A DNA stretch of 64,000 nt from positions 62,001 to 126,000 of the forward strand of contig NZ_CP085330.1 in NCBI RefSeq assembly GCF_020614375.1, given 5' to 3'. Positions 34,903 through 45,042 of the stretch are shown here, piece after piece. The notes under the pieces were generated by a model that saw nothing but the letters and a program-made list of their open reading frames with translations, did not search any database and was not told the DNA's origin. A program made the translations under genes and the position numbers. The number at the start of each line of letters is the position of its first letter. The first letter of the stretch is position 1. Source of the DNA: Haladaptatus salinisoli. GTDB lineage: Archaea > Halobacteriota > Halobacteria > Halobacteriales > Haladaptataceae.

Positions 34903-36600
34903 TCACTCGTGTAGTCCGCCGACTTCCGCGTAGAACGACGACTGCAACTGCTCGGCCATGTCCTCCTCGCGGTCGATTCGAACGTCGACGACGAGGGGGC
35001 GGTCGCTCGTCTTCCCCTCGCGGAGCGCGATGCCGAGTTCGTCCGGCGTCGTCGCTCGCACTCCTTCGGCCCCGAAGCCCTCGGCGACGCGCACGAAATC
35101 GGTGTCGTGGAACTCGACGCCGGCGATGTCGCCGTCCTCTTCCTGCATCTGGCGCACCATGCCGAGGCTCGTGTCGTTCAGCACGACGAAGGTCGGCGCG
35201 ACGCCGTGCTCGACGGCGACCTCGACGCTGGTCATCGTCATGGCGAACCCGCCGTCGCCCGCGACGCCGACGACGTCCTTGTCGGTCGAGATGGCGGCGC
35301 TCACGGCGGCGGGGGCGGACCAGCCCATACCGCCGACGCCGCCGCTGCCGAAGTATGTCCGGACGGCGGGCGTCTGCAGGTAGTTCAACAGCCAGAACCG
35401 GTTGTTGCCCGAGTCCGCGGTGACGATGGTGTCCTCGTCCACCACCGCCTCGATTTCCTTCACCGCGCGCTGTGGTTTGATGGGCGAGGCGTCGCTCTCG
35501 CACTTCTCGGCGACGAAGGATTCGCGCGCCGCCTCGGCGCGCTCTCGCGCCCAGTCGTTCTCGGCGCTTCCGGCGTCGACCAACGCCCGGAGGCTCTCCT
35601 TTGCGTCCCCGACGAGTCCCACGTCGGCGGGGTAGACCCACCCCGCGTTCCGGGTGTCGACGTCGGCGTGGACGATGGTCTGCTCGTCCGGGCGGATGAA
35701 CGACGGCGCTTGCCAGTTCGTGTCCATCGGATTCATTCGACAGCCGACGACGAGGAGCGTGTCCGCCTCGCTGACGACTCGATTCGCCCCCTCGTGCCCG
35801 AACGAGCCGATGACCCCCGCCGCGAGGTCGTGGGTCTCCGGAATCGTCGATTTACCGAGATAGGAGGTGGCGACCGCCGCGTCGTAAGCTTCGGCGACCG
35901 CTCGCAGTTCGTCGTAGGCCCCCGCCGAGTGAACCCCGTTTCCGGCGACGATGACGGGGCGCTCCGCCGATTCGAGGGCGTCCCTCGCCGCCGCCACGTC
36001 GCGGTCGGTCGGCTTCGAGTCCCAGTTTCGGACCTGCTCCTCGCTGTCCCAGATCGGGGGCGTCGGGTCGTCCGGCACGTCGTCGGTTATCGCGTTCCCG
36101 TCGAGGATGACCGCGGTCGGTCCCGAACGCCCCGCCGTCGCGTGTTTGAACGCCAGTTGGACGCTCCGCAGGGTCTCGGTCGGCGTTCGCGGGAACCAGT
36201 GTTCTTTCGTCACGCCGTCCAGTATCTTGGGCAGTGAGAGGCCGCCGTAATCGCCCCGCGACTGCTGGTACGGCGCGAGCGTCGAGTAGTCGCCGCGCTC
36301 GCTCGCCTCCGTCAGGACGACCATCGGCGAGGACGCGAGGCGGGCCTCCATCTGTCCGATGGTTCCCAGACTCCCTATCCACGGGCCCTGCCCGGCGAGC
36401 ACTGCGGGCTTGCCGTGGAGCCGACCGTACATCTCCGCCATCACGCTCCCCTCGCGCTCGTCGCGCGGTCGGACCACGTCCACGCTCGACTCGGGGAGGT
36501 CGTCCAGCAGTTCGATGACGCGTCCGCCGGGGTAGCCGAACACGTACTCGACGCCCAGCGATTCGAGCACGGAAACCAGCGCCTCGCTGGTGGTCGTCAT
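34903..36600 (-). CDS. Thiamine-diphosphate-dependent enzyme (acetolactate-synthase-like), stand-alone
   Basis: A 565-residue ThDP enzyme of the pyruvate-oxidase/acetolactate-synthase group. The N-terminal domain has FGYPGGRVIEL and the ThDP-activating Glu in RPRDEREGSV. The middle FAD/Rossmann-like domain includes VIVAGNGVHSAG. The ThDP motif GDGGFAMTMTSVEVAVEHGVAPTFVVLND marks the C-terminal domain. No small regulatory ilvN subunit is adjacent, so it is probably not the biosynthetic acetolactate synthase; decarboxylases or carboligases of this fold fit better. Confidence 0.85.
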   Translation of the reverse strand: MTTTSEALVSVLESLGVEYVFGYPGGRVIELLDDLPESSVDVVRPRDEREGSVMAEMYGRLHGKPAVLAGQGPWIGSLGTIGQMEARLASSPMVVLTEASERGDYSTLAPYQQSRGDYGGLSLPKILDGVTKEHWFPRTPTETLRSVQLAFKHATAGRSGPTAVILDGNAITDDVPDDPTPPIWDSEEQVRNWDSKPTDRDVAAARDALESAERPVIVAGNGVHSAGAYDELRAVAEAYDAAVATSYLGKSTIPETHDLAAGVIGSFGHEGANRVVSEADTLLVVGCRMNPMDTNWQAPSFIRPDEQTIVHADVDTRNAGWVYPADVGLVGDAKESLRALVDAGSAENDWARERAEAARESFVAEKCESDASPIKPQRAVKEIEAVVDEDTIVTADSGNNRFWLLNYLQTPAVRTYFGSGGVGGMGWSAPAAVSAAISTDKDVVGVAGDGGFAMTMTSVEVAVEHGVAPTFVVLNDTSLGMVRQMQEEDGDIAGVEFHDTDFVRVAEGFGAEGVRATTPDELGIALREGKTSDRPLVVDVRIDREEDMAEQLQSSFYAEVGGLHE

Positions 36601-36724
36601 GCGTCCCCTCCGGTGTCGCCATCGCCTGTCATGCTAACCGAAGCCACCCACCGTGCTCTCTTTGTTCTGTCGGTTCTCCCGATTTCGACTCCCCGCCGAA
36701 TACCCCGATTCGATTCGGCCGACC

Positions 36725-36734
36725 TTTTATAATA
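36725..36734 (+). promoter_or_regulatory. TATA box of the second MFS gene
   Basis: TTTTATAATA is one of the clearest archaeal TATA boxes in the window, 24 bases upstream of the GTG at 36758. The spacing fits either a leaderless transcript or one with a very short leader. Confidence 0.6.
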
Positions 36735-36757
36735 GATACCGAACCAAGGAATCACCA

Positions 36758-37996
36758 GTGAATAGAAACGACCGAACCATCGTCGGACTCGCCATGCTGG
36801 CGCACGCGATGGTTCACACCTACGAACTCTCGTTCCCCATCTTCATCAGCGTGTGGCTATCGGAGTTCAATACGTCGACGGCGACGCTCGGCGTCGTCGT
36901 CTCGATCGGCTACGCGCTGTTTGGACTCGGAGCGCTGCCCGGCGGCATCCTCTCCGACGCGTACGGCTCGCGCCGCCTCATCGTCGCCTGTCTGCTCGGC
37001 ATGGGCGGATCGTTCCTCGTTCTCAGCGTCGCGCCGTCGCTTCCGGTCGTCGCGCTGGCGCTCCTGTTGTGGGGCGCCGCGGCGAGCGTCTACCACCCCT
37101 CCGGCCTCGCGCTCCTCAGCAAGGGCGTCAGCGAGCGCGGAAGCGCCTTCGCCTACCACGGGATGGCGGGGAACTTCGGCATCGCCTTCGGACCGCTCGC
37201 GACGACGCTGCTCCTCCTCGCGTTCGACTGGCGAACCGTCGTCGGCCTGCTCGCCGTCCCGGCGCTCGTCGCCGCGGTGCTCGCGTTCCGAACCGACATC
37301 GACGAAGCGGCGGCGGTCGAGGGTCACGGTGACGCTCGCTCGGACGCCCGCGCCGACGGCGGCGTCTCCTCCTTCTCGGATTTCCTCCGCGACTCGCGGA
37401 CGCTCTTCGCGGGCTGGTTCGTCGCCGTGTTCGGCGTCGTCATGATGTCCGGCCTCTACTACCGCGGCGTGCTGACCTTCCTCCCGGACCTGCTCGGGGG
37501 GTTGGAACTGTTCTCCCCGGTCGAGGTCGCGGGCGAGTCGCTGAAACCCGCCCGCTACCTCTACGCCGGACTCCTCACCGTCGGGATGGCCGGACAGTAC
37601 GTCGGCGGAAAGCTGACCGACAGGGTGGAGAACGCCCGCGCCATCGCCGTCGCCTTCGGGACGCTGGCGGTCATCGCGCTCGCGTTCATCCCCGCCGCGA
37701 ACGCCGGCCTCGCGCCGCTGCTCGTCGTCAGCTTCGTCCTCGGTTTCTGCCTGTTCGTCGTGCAACCGCTCTATCAGGCGACGGTCGCGGAGTACACGCC
37801 GGCCGGGGCGCGCGGCCTCTCGTACGGTTACACCTACCTCGGCGTGTTCGGCGTCGGCGCGCTCGGCGCGGCCATCGCGGGCTTCGTCCTCGATTACTTT
37901 TCGCCGAGCGCGCTGTTCGCCGTCCTCGCGGGGTTCGCGGTCGTCGCGTCCCTGCTCGGCGCGCTGCTATCGGTTCGAGGAGCGGACGCCGGTTGA
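36758..37996 (+). CDS. MFS transporter (second)
   Basis: A 412-residue protein with about 12 membrane helices. It starts at GTG 36758; an AAGGA is seven to eleven bases before it and TTTTATAATA (36725-36734) is a strong TATA box. Family signatures are PGGILSDAYGSRRLI and SKGVSERGSAFAYHGMAGNFG. This arrangement (MFS with HGxxGNxG in helix 5) is close to a group that includes fosmidomycin-type efflux permeases, though the substrate cannot be told. Its 3' end overlaps the convergent Bat-type gene by 30 bases. Confidence 0.88.
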   Translation: MNRNDRTIVGLAMLAHAMVHTYELSFPIFISVWLSEFNTSTATLGVVVSIGYALFGLGALPGGILSDAYGSRRLIVACLLGMGGSFLVLSVAPSLPVVALALLLWGAAASVYHPSGLALLSKGVSERGSAFAYHGMAGNFGIAFGPLATTLLLLAFDWRTVVGLLAVPALVAAVLAFRTDIDEAAAVEGHGDARSDARADGGVSSFSDFLRDSRTLFAGWFVAVFGVVMMSGLYYRGVLTFLPDLLGGLELFSPVEVAGESLKPARYLYAGLLTVGMAGQYVGGKLTDRVENARAIAVAFGTLAVIALAFIPAANAGLAPLLVVSFVLGFCLFVVQPLYQATVAEYTPAGARGLSYGYTYLGVFGVGALGAAIAGFVLDYFSPSALFAVLAGFAVVASLLGALLSVRGADAG

Positions 37997-38677
37997 GGAG
38001 AAGTGCTTTCCGACCTCGTCCATCACCTTCGCCTCCGCGCGGGCGAGGTGTTCCCACGCCGTCGTGGAGGCGATTCCGACCTCGGCGGCGATGTCCTCGA
38101 TGCTCGTCTCCTTCTTCGGTCGGTAGTAGCCGAGTTCGATGGCCGTCCCGAGCACCTCGCGCTGACGGCGCGTGAGTTCGTGGAGGACGCGGGAGAACTC
38201 CAGTTGCTCCTGCTCGGATAGCTCTCCGAGTTCGACGTTCCGGACGAGGTCGGCGTCGTTGCCGGCGCGTTCGAGCGAGGCGACTATCTCGTTCAAATCG
38301 TCCGAGTCGTCGAGGTACACCGTCCAGCGTTCCCAGCCCGCGGTTATCGTCGTCCCGGTGCGGTAGTGGACGCCCATGTCGGTCAATCGCTGCGAAATGC
38401 TGTCCCACCGGTAGCTGTCGTAGGTGATGGCGACCAGCACGCGAGCGACGTCGAGCGGCGTCAGCGGGTCGACGTCCAGTACCGCGTCGGCCGCCGCGAA
38501 GTCCTCGAGGAACGCTTCGATGGACGACTCCGGGCCGGTAATCTCGATGATGCGCTTTCGCTCGGCGGCGCTCCCCGTCATCGAGGAGACGGAGCGGAGC
38601 GTTATCGAGGGGTGCGCCGCGCTGATGTCGCTCTCGGGTTCGCCGTGGTGGCGAATCCGGAGCGTCACTTCTCGCAT
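37967..38677 (-). CDS. Bacterio-opsin-activator (Bat)-type HTH regulator
   Basis: A 236-residue haloarchaeal regulator. Residues about 1-165 are an N-terminal sensory domain (VTLRIRHHGEPESDI, EAFLEDFAAADAVLDV) and 170-225 is the HTH_10 domain: ELTRRQREVLGTAIELGYYRPKKETSIEDIAAEVGIASTTAWEHLARAEAKVM, with the characteristic R-R-Q-x-E-x-L and W-E-H-L. The start ATG 38677 is preferred over one seven codons upstream. It is divergent from the peptide ABC operon; the 165 bases between them probably carry control sites for both. It may regulate that operon; this is inference from position. Confidence 0.87.
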   Translation of the reverse strand: MREVTLRIRHHGEPESDISAAHPSITLRSVSSMTGSAAERKRIIEITGPESSIEAFLEDFAAADAVLDVDPLTPLDVARVLVAITYDSYRWDSISQRLTDMGVHYRTGTTITAGWERWTVYLDDSDDLNEIVASLERAGNDADLVRNVELGELSEQEQLEFSRVLHELTRRQREVLGTAIELGYYRPKKETSIEDIAAEVGIASTTAWEHLARAEAKVMDEVGKHFSSTGVRSSNR

Positions 38678-38841
38678 GGCCGTGGGTGAGGTACCCAACG
38701 AAGTTGAAACTTCGCATCGTATACGTTGAAATTCGGGACTTTCATAGAAATAATTATAAGAATAAGAGACATGACGGCTACGAAATCCGAATATAGCCGG
38801 TGGTATAGCAAAGTGTTCGTGTTACTGTGGACAAAGGTAGC

Positions 38842-40512
38842 ATGGGAAACGGTGACAGAATTTCGGACACGGACCTAAGCGGCCCGGTGGTCGACCGGCG
38901 AACGACGATGAAACTGCTCGGCGCGGCGGGGATGACGAGTTTGGCCGGCTGCTCCGGCGGCGGCGGTGGCGGTGGCGGTGGTGGCGGAACGACCGGCGAC
39001 GGCGGAACGACCGGCGTCCCCTCGAAGAACCAGCGCGGCGGCCGACTGAAGGCCGGGTGGTTCACCGGGAGCATCGACGTTCTCGACCCCCCGTTCATCA
39101 GCGTCGGACAGTACTTTCAGGTGGCCGCGAACGTGTTCAGCGGTCTCGTCACGCTGAAGAAGGACCTCACGATTCGGGGCGACTTGGCGAAAGACTGGCA
39201 GGTCCGCGACGGCGGCAAGAAGTTCACGTTCGACCTCCGGAAGGGCGTGAAGTTCCACAACGGGACGGCGTTCACGGCGGACGACGTGAAGTACACCATC
39301 AATCGAACCATCTCCGAGGAGGCTCCCGCCGCCTCTAAGCTGGAATCGCTCAAGGCGGTCGACGACGGCGGCGTCGTCGTCAAGGACGACCACACCGTCG
39401 AACTCAACTTCAAGGAGCCGATGGCCCCCGCGCTCGTCTACCTCACGCGCGGCCCGGGACGCGCGGCGACCATCGTCAACAAGGAGGCGATCGAGAAGAT
39501 GGGCGCGAAGAAGTACAAGGTGACGCCCGTCGGCACCGGTCCGTTCCAAGTGAAGTCGCACAAGATCGGATCGGGAATCACGCTCGAAGCGTTCGACGAC
39601 TACTTCGAGACGGACAGCGAGGGCAACGCCTTACCGTACTTGGACGGCATCGACATCAAGCCGATTCCGGAACCCGCGACGCTCGTGAACGCGCTCCGGA
39701 GCGGCGACATCGACTTCGCCAACCTCGTTCCGTTACAGAACGTGAAGAAGGTGGAGTCGGCCAGCGGGGTCTCGAAGCTCGAAGCGCCGGGCATCAACTG
39801 GTACGGCTTCGCCATGAACCAGCGCCGGAAGCCGTTCGATTCGAAGAAAGCTCGCCTCGGCATCGCCAAGTCCATCGACAATCAGGCGTTCGTCGACGCG
39901 GCGTACTTCGGCAACGCCCTACCCGACACCGGCCCCATCAACAAGGCGACCAACTGGGTGTGGCGCGACGACAAACCGAAAGACCAGAAGTACGACCCGG
40001 AGAAGGGGAAGCAGCTCATCGAGGAGGCGGGTGCCAAGGGCGCGTCGTTCCACATCCTGACGACCTCGAGCAGCCTCCGCGGGGCGAAGGCGATGCGCCA
40101 GCAGTTGAACCAAGCGGGGTTCAACGTCAGCATCGAACAGGTGACGAGTTCGACTTACTGGGAGCGGTACGAGAAGGGCAACTACGACACCACCATCAGC
40201 GGAAGCGTCGGCGACCCCGACCCCGACCAGTCGCTGTGGAACTTCTACCGCAAACCGGACGACGGCGGCGTCTGGAACTGGGTGAACTACACGGACGACA
40301 AGACGCACAACCTGCTGGCGAAACAGCGCACGGCGCTCGACAGAAACCAGCGCAAGAAGGTGCTCCAGCAGTTGGAAGACCACCTCATCGCGGAGGTGCC
40401 CCACGCGTACCTGATGCACCAGAACGACATCGCCGCGAAACGGTCGAGCGTGAAGGGATTCACCCACATCCCCTTCATGCGGAACTTCCACAGCACGTGG
40501 GTCGAGAAATAG
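38842..40512 (+). CDS. Peptide/nickel-type ABC transporter substrate-binding lipoprotein
   Basis: A 556-residue protein (ATG 38842; GTG 38827 adds five residues). A Tat signal (DRRTTMKLLGAAGMTSLAGC) with lipobox LAGC anchors it outside; a Gly-rich linker (about 40-60) follows. The SBP_bac_5 signature GVKFHNGTAFTADDVKYTINRTI is present, along with LPYLDGIDIKPIPEPATLVNALRSGDID. Such proteins bind short peptides or related ligands and pass them to the permease. First gene of a five-gene ABC operon; AAAGGTAG precedes the ATG as a possible Shine-Dalgarno. Confidence 0.92.
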   Translation: MGNGDRISDTDLSGPVVDRRTTMKLLGAAGMTSLAGCSGGGGGGGGGGGTTGDGGTTGVPSKNQRGGRLKAGWFTGSIDVLDPPFISVGQYFQVAANVFSGLVTLKKDLTIRGDLAKDWQVRDGGKKFTFDLRKGVKFHNGTAFTADDVKYTINRTISEEAPAASKLESLKAVDDGGVVVKDDHTVELNFKEPMAPALVYLTRGPGRAATIVNKEAIEKMGAKKYKVTPVGTGPFQVKSHKIGSGITLEAFDDYFETDSEGNALPYLDGIDIKPIPEPATLVNALRSGDIDFANLVPLQNVKKVESASGVSKLEAPGINWYGFAMNQRRKPFDSKKARLGIAKSIDNQAFVDAAYFGNALPDTGPINKATNWVWRDDKPKDQKYDPEKGKQLIEEAGAKGASFHILTTSSSLRGAKAMRQQLNQAGFNVSIEQVTSSTYWERYEKGNYDTTISGSVGDPDPDQSLWNFYRKPDDGGVWNWVNYTDDKTHNLLAKQRTALDRNQRKKVLQQLEDHLIAEVPHAYLMHQNDIAAKRSSVKGFTHIPFMRNFHSTWVEK

Positions 40513-41466
40513 ATGCGCCGGTACGTCGCAAAACGGTTCGCGCACGCCGCGTTCATCATGTGGTTGGTGGCGACCACGGTGTTCTTCGGTCTCCGACTGA
40601 TTCCGGGCGGGCCGGTTCGCACAATGCTCGGACAGGAGGCGACTCCAAAAGCGGTGGCGGCGCTCCGCGCGAAACTGGGCCTGAACAGGCCGCTTTACGT
40701 CCAGTACGTCGACTGGCTGACGGACATGCTCACGCTGAACTTCGGCGACAGCCTCAGCACGGGCCAGTCCGTCACCACGCTCGTCGGACAGGCCGCGCCG
40801 CGAACGCTCTCCATCGCCGTCATCGCCATCGTCGTCGGCCTCGGCATCGCCGTTCCGACGGGAATCGTCAGCGCGACGCGCAAGGGCGAGGGCGTCGACT
40901 ACGTGGCGACCGTCGCGGCGTTCCTCGGCGTCTCGATGCCGGCCTTCTTCGTCGGCATCCTGCTGGCGCTCGTGTTCGGCGTCTGGCTGAGCGTGCTTCC
41001 GGTGTACGCGTACGTCCCCCTGAGCGAGGGGGTGGTGCCGTGGTTCAAACACGTCATCCTCCCCGGCGTCGCGGTCGGCCTCCCGTACGCCGCCGTCGTG
41101 ATGCGGATGATGCGCTCCTCGTTGTTGGAGGTGCTGAACAAGCCGTACATGCGCACCGCCCGCGCGAAGGGCGTCGGCGGTCGCGTGATGCTGTACAAGC
41201 ACGCGCTCCAGAACGCGCTCATCCCCGTCGTCACCGTCGCGGGCATTCAACTAGCGCTGGTGCTCGTCGGCAGCGTCACGGTCGAAATCGTCTTCGGCAT
41301 CCAGGGCCTCGGTCGGCTGCTCGTGGATTCGATGCTCGACAGGAACTACCCGGTGACGCAGGCGGTCATCCTCATCGTCGCCGCCGTGATGGTGTTCACG
41401 AACCTCGCGGTGGACCTGGTCTACACGGTCATCGACCCGCGCATCGGCTACGGGGGTGAACGATGA
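40513..41466 (+). CDS. dppB: Dipeptide/oligopeptide ABC transporter permease B
   Basis: A 317-residue inner-membrane permease with six membrane helices. The N-terminus (RYVAKRFAHAAFIMWLVATTVFFGLRLIPGGPV) is typical of DppB/OppB, and the EAA-like loop (MRTARAKGVGGRVMLYKHALQNALIPVVT) contacts the ATPases. It begins one base after the substrate-binding gene ends, so translation is likely coupled. It overlaps dppC by four bases (ATGA at 41463). Confidence 0.92.
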   Translation: MRRYVAKRFAHAAFIMWLVATTVFFGLRLIPGGPVRTMLGQEATPKAVAALRAKLGLNRPLYVQYVDWLTDMLTLNFGDSLSTGQSVTTLVGQAAPRTLSIAVIAIVVGLGIAVPTGIVSATRKGEGVDYVATVAAFLGVSMPAFFVGILLALVFGVWLSVLPVYAYVPLSEGVVPWFKHVILPGVAVGLPYAAVVMRMMRSSLLEVLNKPYMRTARAKGVGGRVMLYKHALQNALIPVVTVAGIQLALVLVGSVTVEIVFGIQGLGRLLVDSMLDRNYPVTQAVILIVAAVMVFTNLAVDLVYTVIDPRIGYGGER

Positions 41467-42461
41467 CGGAACACGGCGAACCCGGCGTCGGGCCGAACAC
41501 GCCCGCCGAACCGGGACCGAGCGACGTGCCGCCGGAGTACCGGGAAGAAGAGCGCTACGAGGAGCACAAATCGACCCGCCAGCGACTCGTGGAGGGCATT
41601 CTGCGCGACCGGATGGCGCTGTTCGGGGCCGTCGTGGTCGTCCTGTTCGTCCTCACGGCGACGTTCGCGCCGATCGTCGCGCCCCACGACCCCGACGCGA
41701 CGTTCGGCTTTATGAAGGAACCGAACACGTACTCGGAGGGCAACTACGACCGAGACCCGGGAACCGAGCGCGTCTGGCACCCCCTCGGGACGGATTCGTT
41801 CGGCCACGACATCCTCTCGCGCATCATCTACGGCGCGCGCGTCTCGCTGCTGGTCTCGCTGGCGACAGTCGCGGTGGCGTTCTCGCTCGGCACGTCCATC
41901 GGCCTGCTCGCCGGCTTCTACGGCGGGTGGATAGACAGCGTGCTGATGCGCTACGTGGACTTCCAGTGGGCGTTTCCCGAACTCATCCTCGGGGTCGGCA
42001 TCATCGCCATCTCCGGCGGGTTGGGCGTCACGAACGTCGTCATCGCCATCGGAATCGCGTACATCGACGACTTCGCCCGACTGGTCAGGGGCGAGGTGCT
42101 CTCGCTCCGCGAGGAGGAGTACGTCACGGCCGCCCGCGCCATCGGGATGACCAACCGGCGCATCATGACCCGCGAGATACTGCCGAACGCCGTCGCACCG
42201 CTCATCGTGCAGGCGACGCTGATGATTCCGCTCGCCATCCTCGCGGAGGCGGGCCTGTCGTTCCTCGGGTTGGGCGTCAAGCCGACGACGCCGACGTGGG
42301 GTCTCCTACTGTCCGACGGGCGGCAGTTCATCGGCGAGGCGTGGTGGATAAGCGTGATGCCGGGTCTCGCCATCATGATGACGGTGCTCGCGTTCAACAT
42401 GCTCGGCGACGGCCTGCGCGACAGCTTCGACGTGAGCGAAGGGGAGGTCGAGAGCAGATGA
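41463..42461 (+). CDS. dppC: Dipeptide/oligopeptide ABC transporter permease C
   Basis: A 332-residue permease. An acidic N-terminal extension (about 1-50) precedes the DppC fold with about six helices, and the EAA-like loop (YVTAARAIGMTNRRIMTREILPNAVAPLIVQ) is clear, followed by AEAGLSFLGLGVKPTTPTWG, the DppC hallmark. ATG 41463 overlaps the dppB stop (ATGA), and the 3' end overlaps dppD the same way. Confidence 0.92.
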   Translation: MTEHGEPGVGPNTPAEPGPSDVPPEYREEERYEEHKSTRQRLVEGILRDRMALFGAVVVVLFVLTATFAPIVAPHDPDATFGFMKEPNTYSEGNYDRDPGTERVWHPLGTDSFGHDILSRIIYGARVSLLVSLATVAVAFSLGTSIGLLAGFYGGWIDSVLMRYVDFQWAFPELILGVGIIAISGGLGVTNVVIAIGIAYIDDFARLVRGEVLSLREEEYVTAARAIGMTNRRIMTREILPNAVAPLIVQATLMIPLAILAEAGLSFLGLGVKPTTPTWGLLLSDGRQFIGEAWWISVMPGLAIMMTVLAFNMLGDGLRDSFDVSEGEVESR

Positions 42462-43534
42462 CCCTGCTCGAAGTCGACGGTCTCCACACCAGATTCCCGA
42501 CGCCGAGGGGCACGGTCGACGCGGTGAACGAGGTGGACCTGCGAATCGAGTCGGGCGAAATCGTCGGACTCGTCGGCGAGTCCGGGTCGGGCAAGAGCGT
42601 CCTCGCCGAGAGCGTCATGGGCATCGTCGAAGAACCGGGCGAAATCGCGGGGGGCGACATCCGACTCCACGGCGAGTCGCTGCTCGACCTGCCCGAGTCT
42701 GAACGCCGCGAGATTCGGGGCGGCACCGTATCGATGGTGTTCCAAGACCCGATGAACAGTCTCAATCCGACGCTGACGGTCGGCGAGCAGATCGCCGAGA
42801 TGGTTCGGCTCCACCAACCGGTCGGCGAGTCGGTGAGCCTCCCCGCGGAGATAAAGCGAAAAATCGTCGGCGCGGCGAAGAACGGCGAGGCGTGGCGCAA
42901 GGCCATCGAGATGCTGGAGAGCGTCGAGATTCCGGAACCCGAGAGCCGGGCGACCGACTACCCCCACGAGTTCTCGGGCGGGATGCGCCAGCGGGCGATG
43001 ATCGCGATGGCGCTCGCGGCCGAACCCGACCTGCTCATCGCCGACGAGCCGACGACCGCGCTCGACGTGACCATCCAGGCCCAGATTCTGGACGAACTCC
43101 GCGACCTGCAGGACGCCTTCGATACGGCCATCCTGCTCATCACGCACGACCTCGCGGTCGTCGCGGAGGTGTGCGACCGCGTGAACGTGATGTACGCCGG
43201 GGAGATAGTCGAACGCGCGGAGGCGGACGCGCTGTTCCGCGACCCCCAGCACCCCTACACGCAGGGACTCATCGCCAGCACGCCCCGACTCGACGCGCCC
43301 ACGGACGAACTCGAGCCCATCGAGGGCAACGTCCCCGACCTCATCGACATTCCCTACGCCTGCCACTTCGCGCCGCGGTGTCCCGAGGCGAAGCGCGAGT
43401 GCTACGAGGTTCACCCCGACTTCCGACCGGTTGGGGACTCGGCCCGGTATCCGAACCGACCGCGCGGAGGCGAATCGAACGAGGACCACGTCGCGGCGTG
43501 TCTGCGCCGCGGCCCCGAGGAGGAGCGGTTATGA
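42458..43534 (+). CDS. dppD: Peptide ABC transporter ATP-binding protein D
   Basis: A 358-residue ATPase. Walker A GESGSGKS (about 39-46), the Q-loop [11 protein letters not shown], the signature FSGGMRQR and Walker [14 protein letters not shown] are all intact. The C-terminal oligo_HPY-type extension includes a Cys-containing segment ([17 protein letters not shown]), which in this family binds a [4Fe-4S] or similar centre. Start ATG 42458 overlaps dppC (ATGA). Confidence 0.93.
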   Translation: MTLLEVDGLHTRFPTPRGTVDAVNEVDLRIESGEIVGLVGESGSGKSVLAESVMGIVEEPGEIAGGDIRLHGESLLDLPESERREIRGGTVSMVFQDPMNSLNPTLTVGEQIAEMVRLHQPVGESVSLPAEIKRKIVGAAKNGEAWRKAIEMLESVEIPEPESRATDYPHEFSGGMRQRAMIAMALAAEPDLLIADEPTTALDVTIQAQILDELRDLQDAFDTAILLITHDLAVVAEVCDRVNVMYAGEIVERAEADALFRDPQHPYTQGLIASTPRLDAPTDELEPIEGNVPDLIDIPYACHFAPRCPEAKRECYEVHPDFRPVGDSARYPNRPRGGESNEDHVAACLRRGPEEERL

Positions 43535-44850
43535 GCATGCAGAAGACGAGACCCGACCGACGCACAGACGAGAAACCGCTGCTCGACGTGCGAGGGCTGA
43601 AAAAGCACTTCGACCAGTCGGGGGGCGTCTTCGACAGACTCGTCGGCGACGCGGCCAGCGTCCGTGCCGTCGACGGCGTGAACCTCACCGTCCGCGAGGG
43701 CGAGACGCTCGCCGTCGTCGGCGAGTCGGGGTGCGGCAAGAGCACGCTCGGCCGGACGATACTCAACCTGCACGACGCGACGGCGGGGTCGGTGCGCTAC
43801 CGCGGCGAGGACATCACGGAGCTATCCCAGAAGGAGATGCGGCCCTACCGGCGAAAGCTCCAGATGATATTCCAAGACCCGCTGGCGTCGCTGAACCCGC
43901 GACAGACGGTCGGCGAAATCGTCACCGCGCCGATGGAGGTTCACGACGTCGGCGCGGACGACGAGGAACGCCTCGAGCGGGCGAAGGACCTGCTCCGGCG
44001 CGTCGGGCTGAAACCGGGGCACGTCGAACGCTACCCCAACCAGTTCTCCGGCGGCCAACAGCAGCGCGTCGGCATCGCGCGGGCGCTCGCGCTGGAACCC
44101 GAACTCGTCATCGCCGACGAACCGGTGTCGGCGTTGGACGTGTCCGTGCAGGCCCAGATTCTCAATCTACTCGGCGACCTGCAGGACGAGTTCGGTCTCT
44201 CGCTGGTGTTCATCGCCCACAACCTGAGCGTCGTGCGCCACGTCGCCGACCGCGTCGCGGTGATGTACCTCGGCGAAATCGTCGAAACCGCGCCGGTGGA
44301 ACGGTTGTTCGACGACCCACAGCATCCGTACACCCAGTCGCTGCTCTCGGCGGTTCCGCGCATCGACCCGAGCGACAGGGACGAGCGCATCATCCTCGAA
44401 GGGACGGTTCCCTCGCCGATGAATCCGCCCTCGGGCTGCCGGTTTCACACCCGGTGTCCCGTCGTGATTCCGCCCGACGGATGGCTCGGGACGGAGGACG
44501 AGTTCCGCGCCGCGTTCGCGTTCCGGAACCGCGTCCTGTCGGGCGAACTCGACCCCGACGCGGCGAGAAATCGACTGCGGGCGGAGGGCCGCGGAACCGA
44601 CGACGAGAGCGTCGCGTCCTACCTCGTCGAACAGTTGCTTCCGCGCGACCCGGTGGAACTCCCGCCGAACGCCGCCGACGCCGTCCGCGAGGCCGCCGAC
44701 GCGCTCGCGGCCGAGAACCGGGAGCGGGCGGCGGAGGTGGTCTCGGAGGCGTTCCCGTCCCCCTGCGAGCGCGAAACGCCGCCGGACGTGGAAGCGGCGG
44801 ACGGCCACGTCGCCGCCTGTCACCGGGTCGAACCGGGCGAATCGGCGTGA
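43531..44850 (+). CDS. dppF: Peptide ABC transporter ATP-binding protein F, with extended C-terminus
   Basis: A 439-residue ATPase. Walker [10 protein letters not shown]-loop [11 protein letters not shown], signature FSGGQQQR and Walker [13 protein letters not shown] are intact. The oligo_HPY region contains [17 protein letters not shown], after which about 110 extra residues are rich in Ala and Glu ([17 protein letters not shown]) and end in [10 protein letters not shown]; this tail is longer than in most bacterial DppF proteins and reads like an added helical segment between the two usual Cys-containing parts. Overlaps dppD by four bases (ATGA 43531-43534). Confidence 0.92.
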   Translation: MSMQKTRPDRRTDEKPLLDVRGLKKHFDQSGGVFDRLVGDAASVRAVDGVNLTVREGETLAVVGESGCGKSTLGRTILNLHDATAGSVRYRGEDITELSQKEMRPYRRKLQMIFQDPLASLNPRQTVGEIVTAPMEVHDVGADDEERLERAKDLLRRVGLKPGHVERYPNQFSGGQQQRVGIARALALEPELVIADEPVSALDVSVQAQILNLLGDLQDEFGLSLVFIAHNLSVVRHVADRVAVMYLGEIVETAPVERLFDDPQHPYTQSLLSAVPRIDPSDRDERIILEGTVPSPMNPPSGCRFHTRCPVVIPPDGWLGTEDEFRAAFAFRNRVLSGELDPDAARNRLRAEGRGTDDESVASYLVEQLLPRDPVELPPNAADAVREAADALAAENRERAAEVVSEAFPSPCERETPPDVEAADGHVAACHRVEPGESA

Positions 44851-45042
44851 GCGATTCGTCAAAACCGCCCGACGTCGTCGGTTCGATGACGTCCCCGGTC
44901 GGGGGTGTTACGGCGACAGCGTTCGTCCCCACCCCGTTTTTCAGCACGGGCGGGTATCGCGCTCGGTAACGACCGTTTTACGCCGGGGCGACGAGAGCCA
45001 CTAAGCCTCATCCTTATCAGCACACGGCGTGTGCGTAGCAGT

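Noticed and set aside
39000..39030. Short GC repeats coding Gly runs and Gly-Gly-Thr-Thr-Gly
   Set aside because: This is a simple linker in the substrate-binding lipoprotein, not a mobile or CRISPR repeat.
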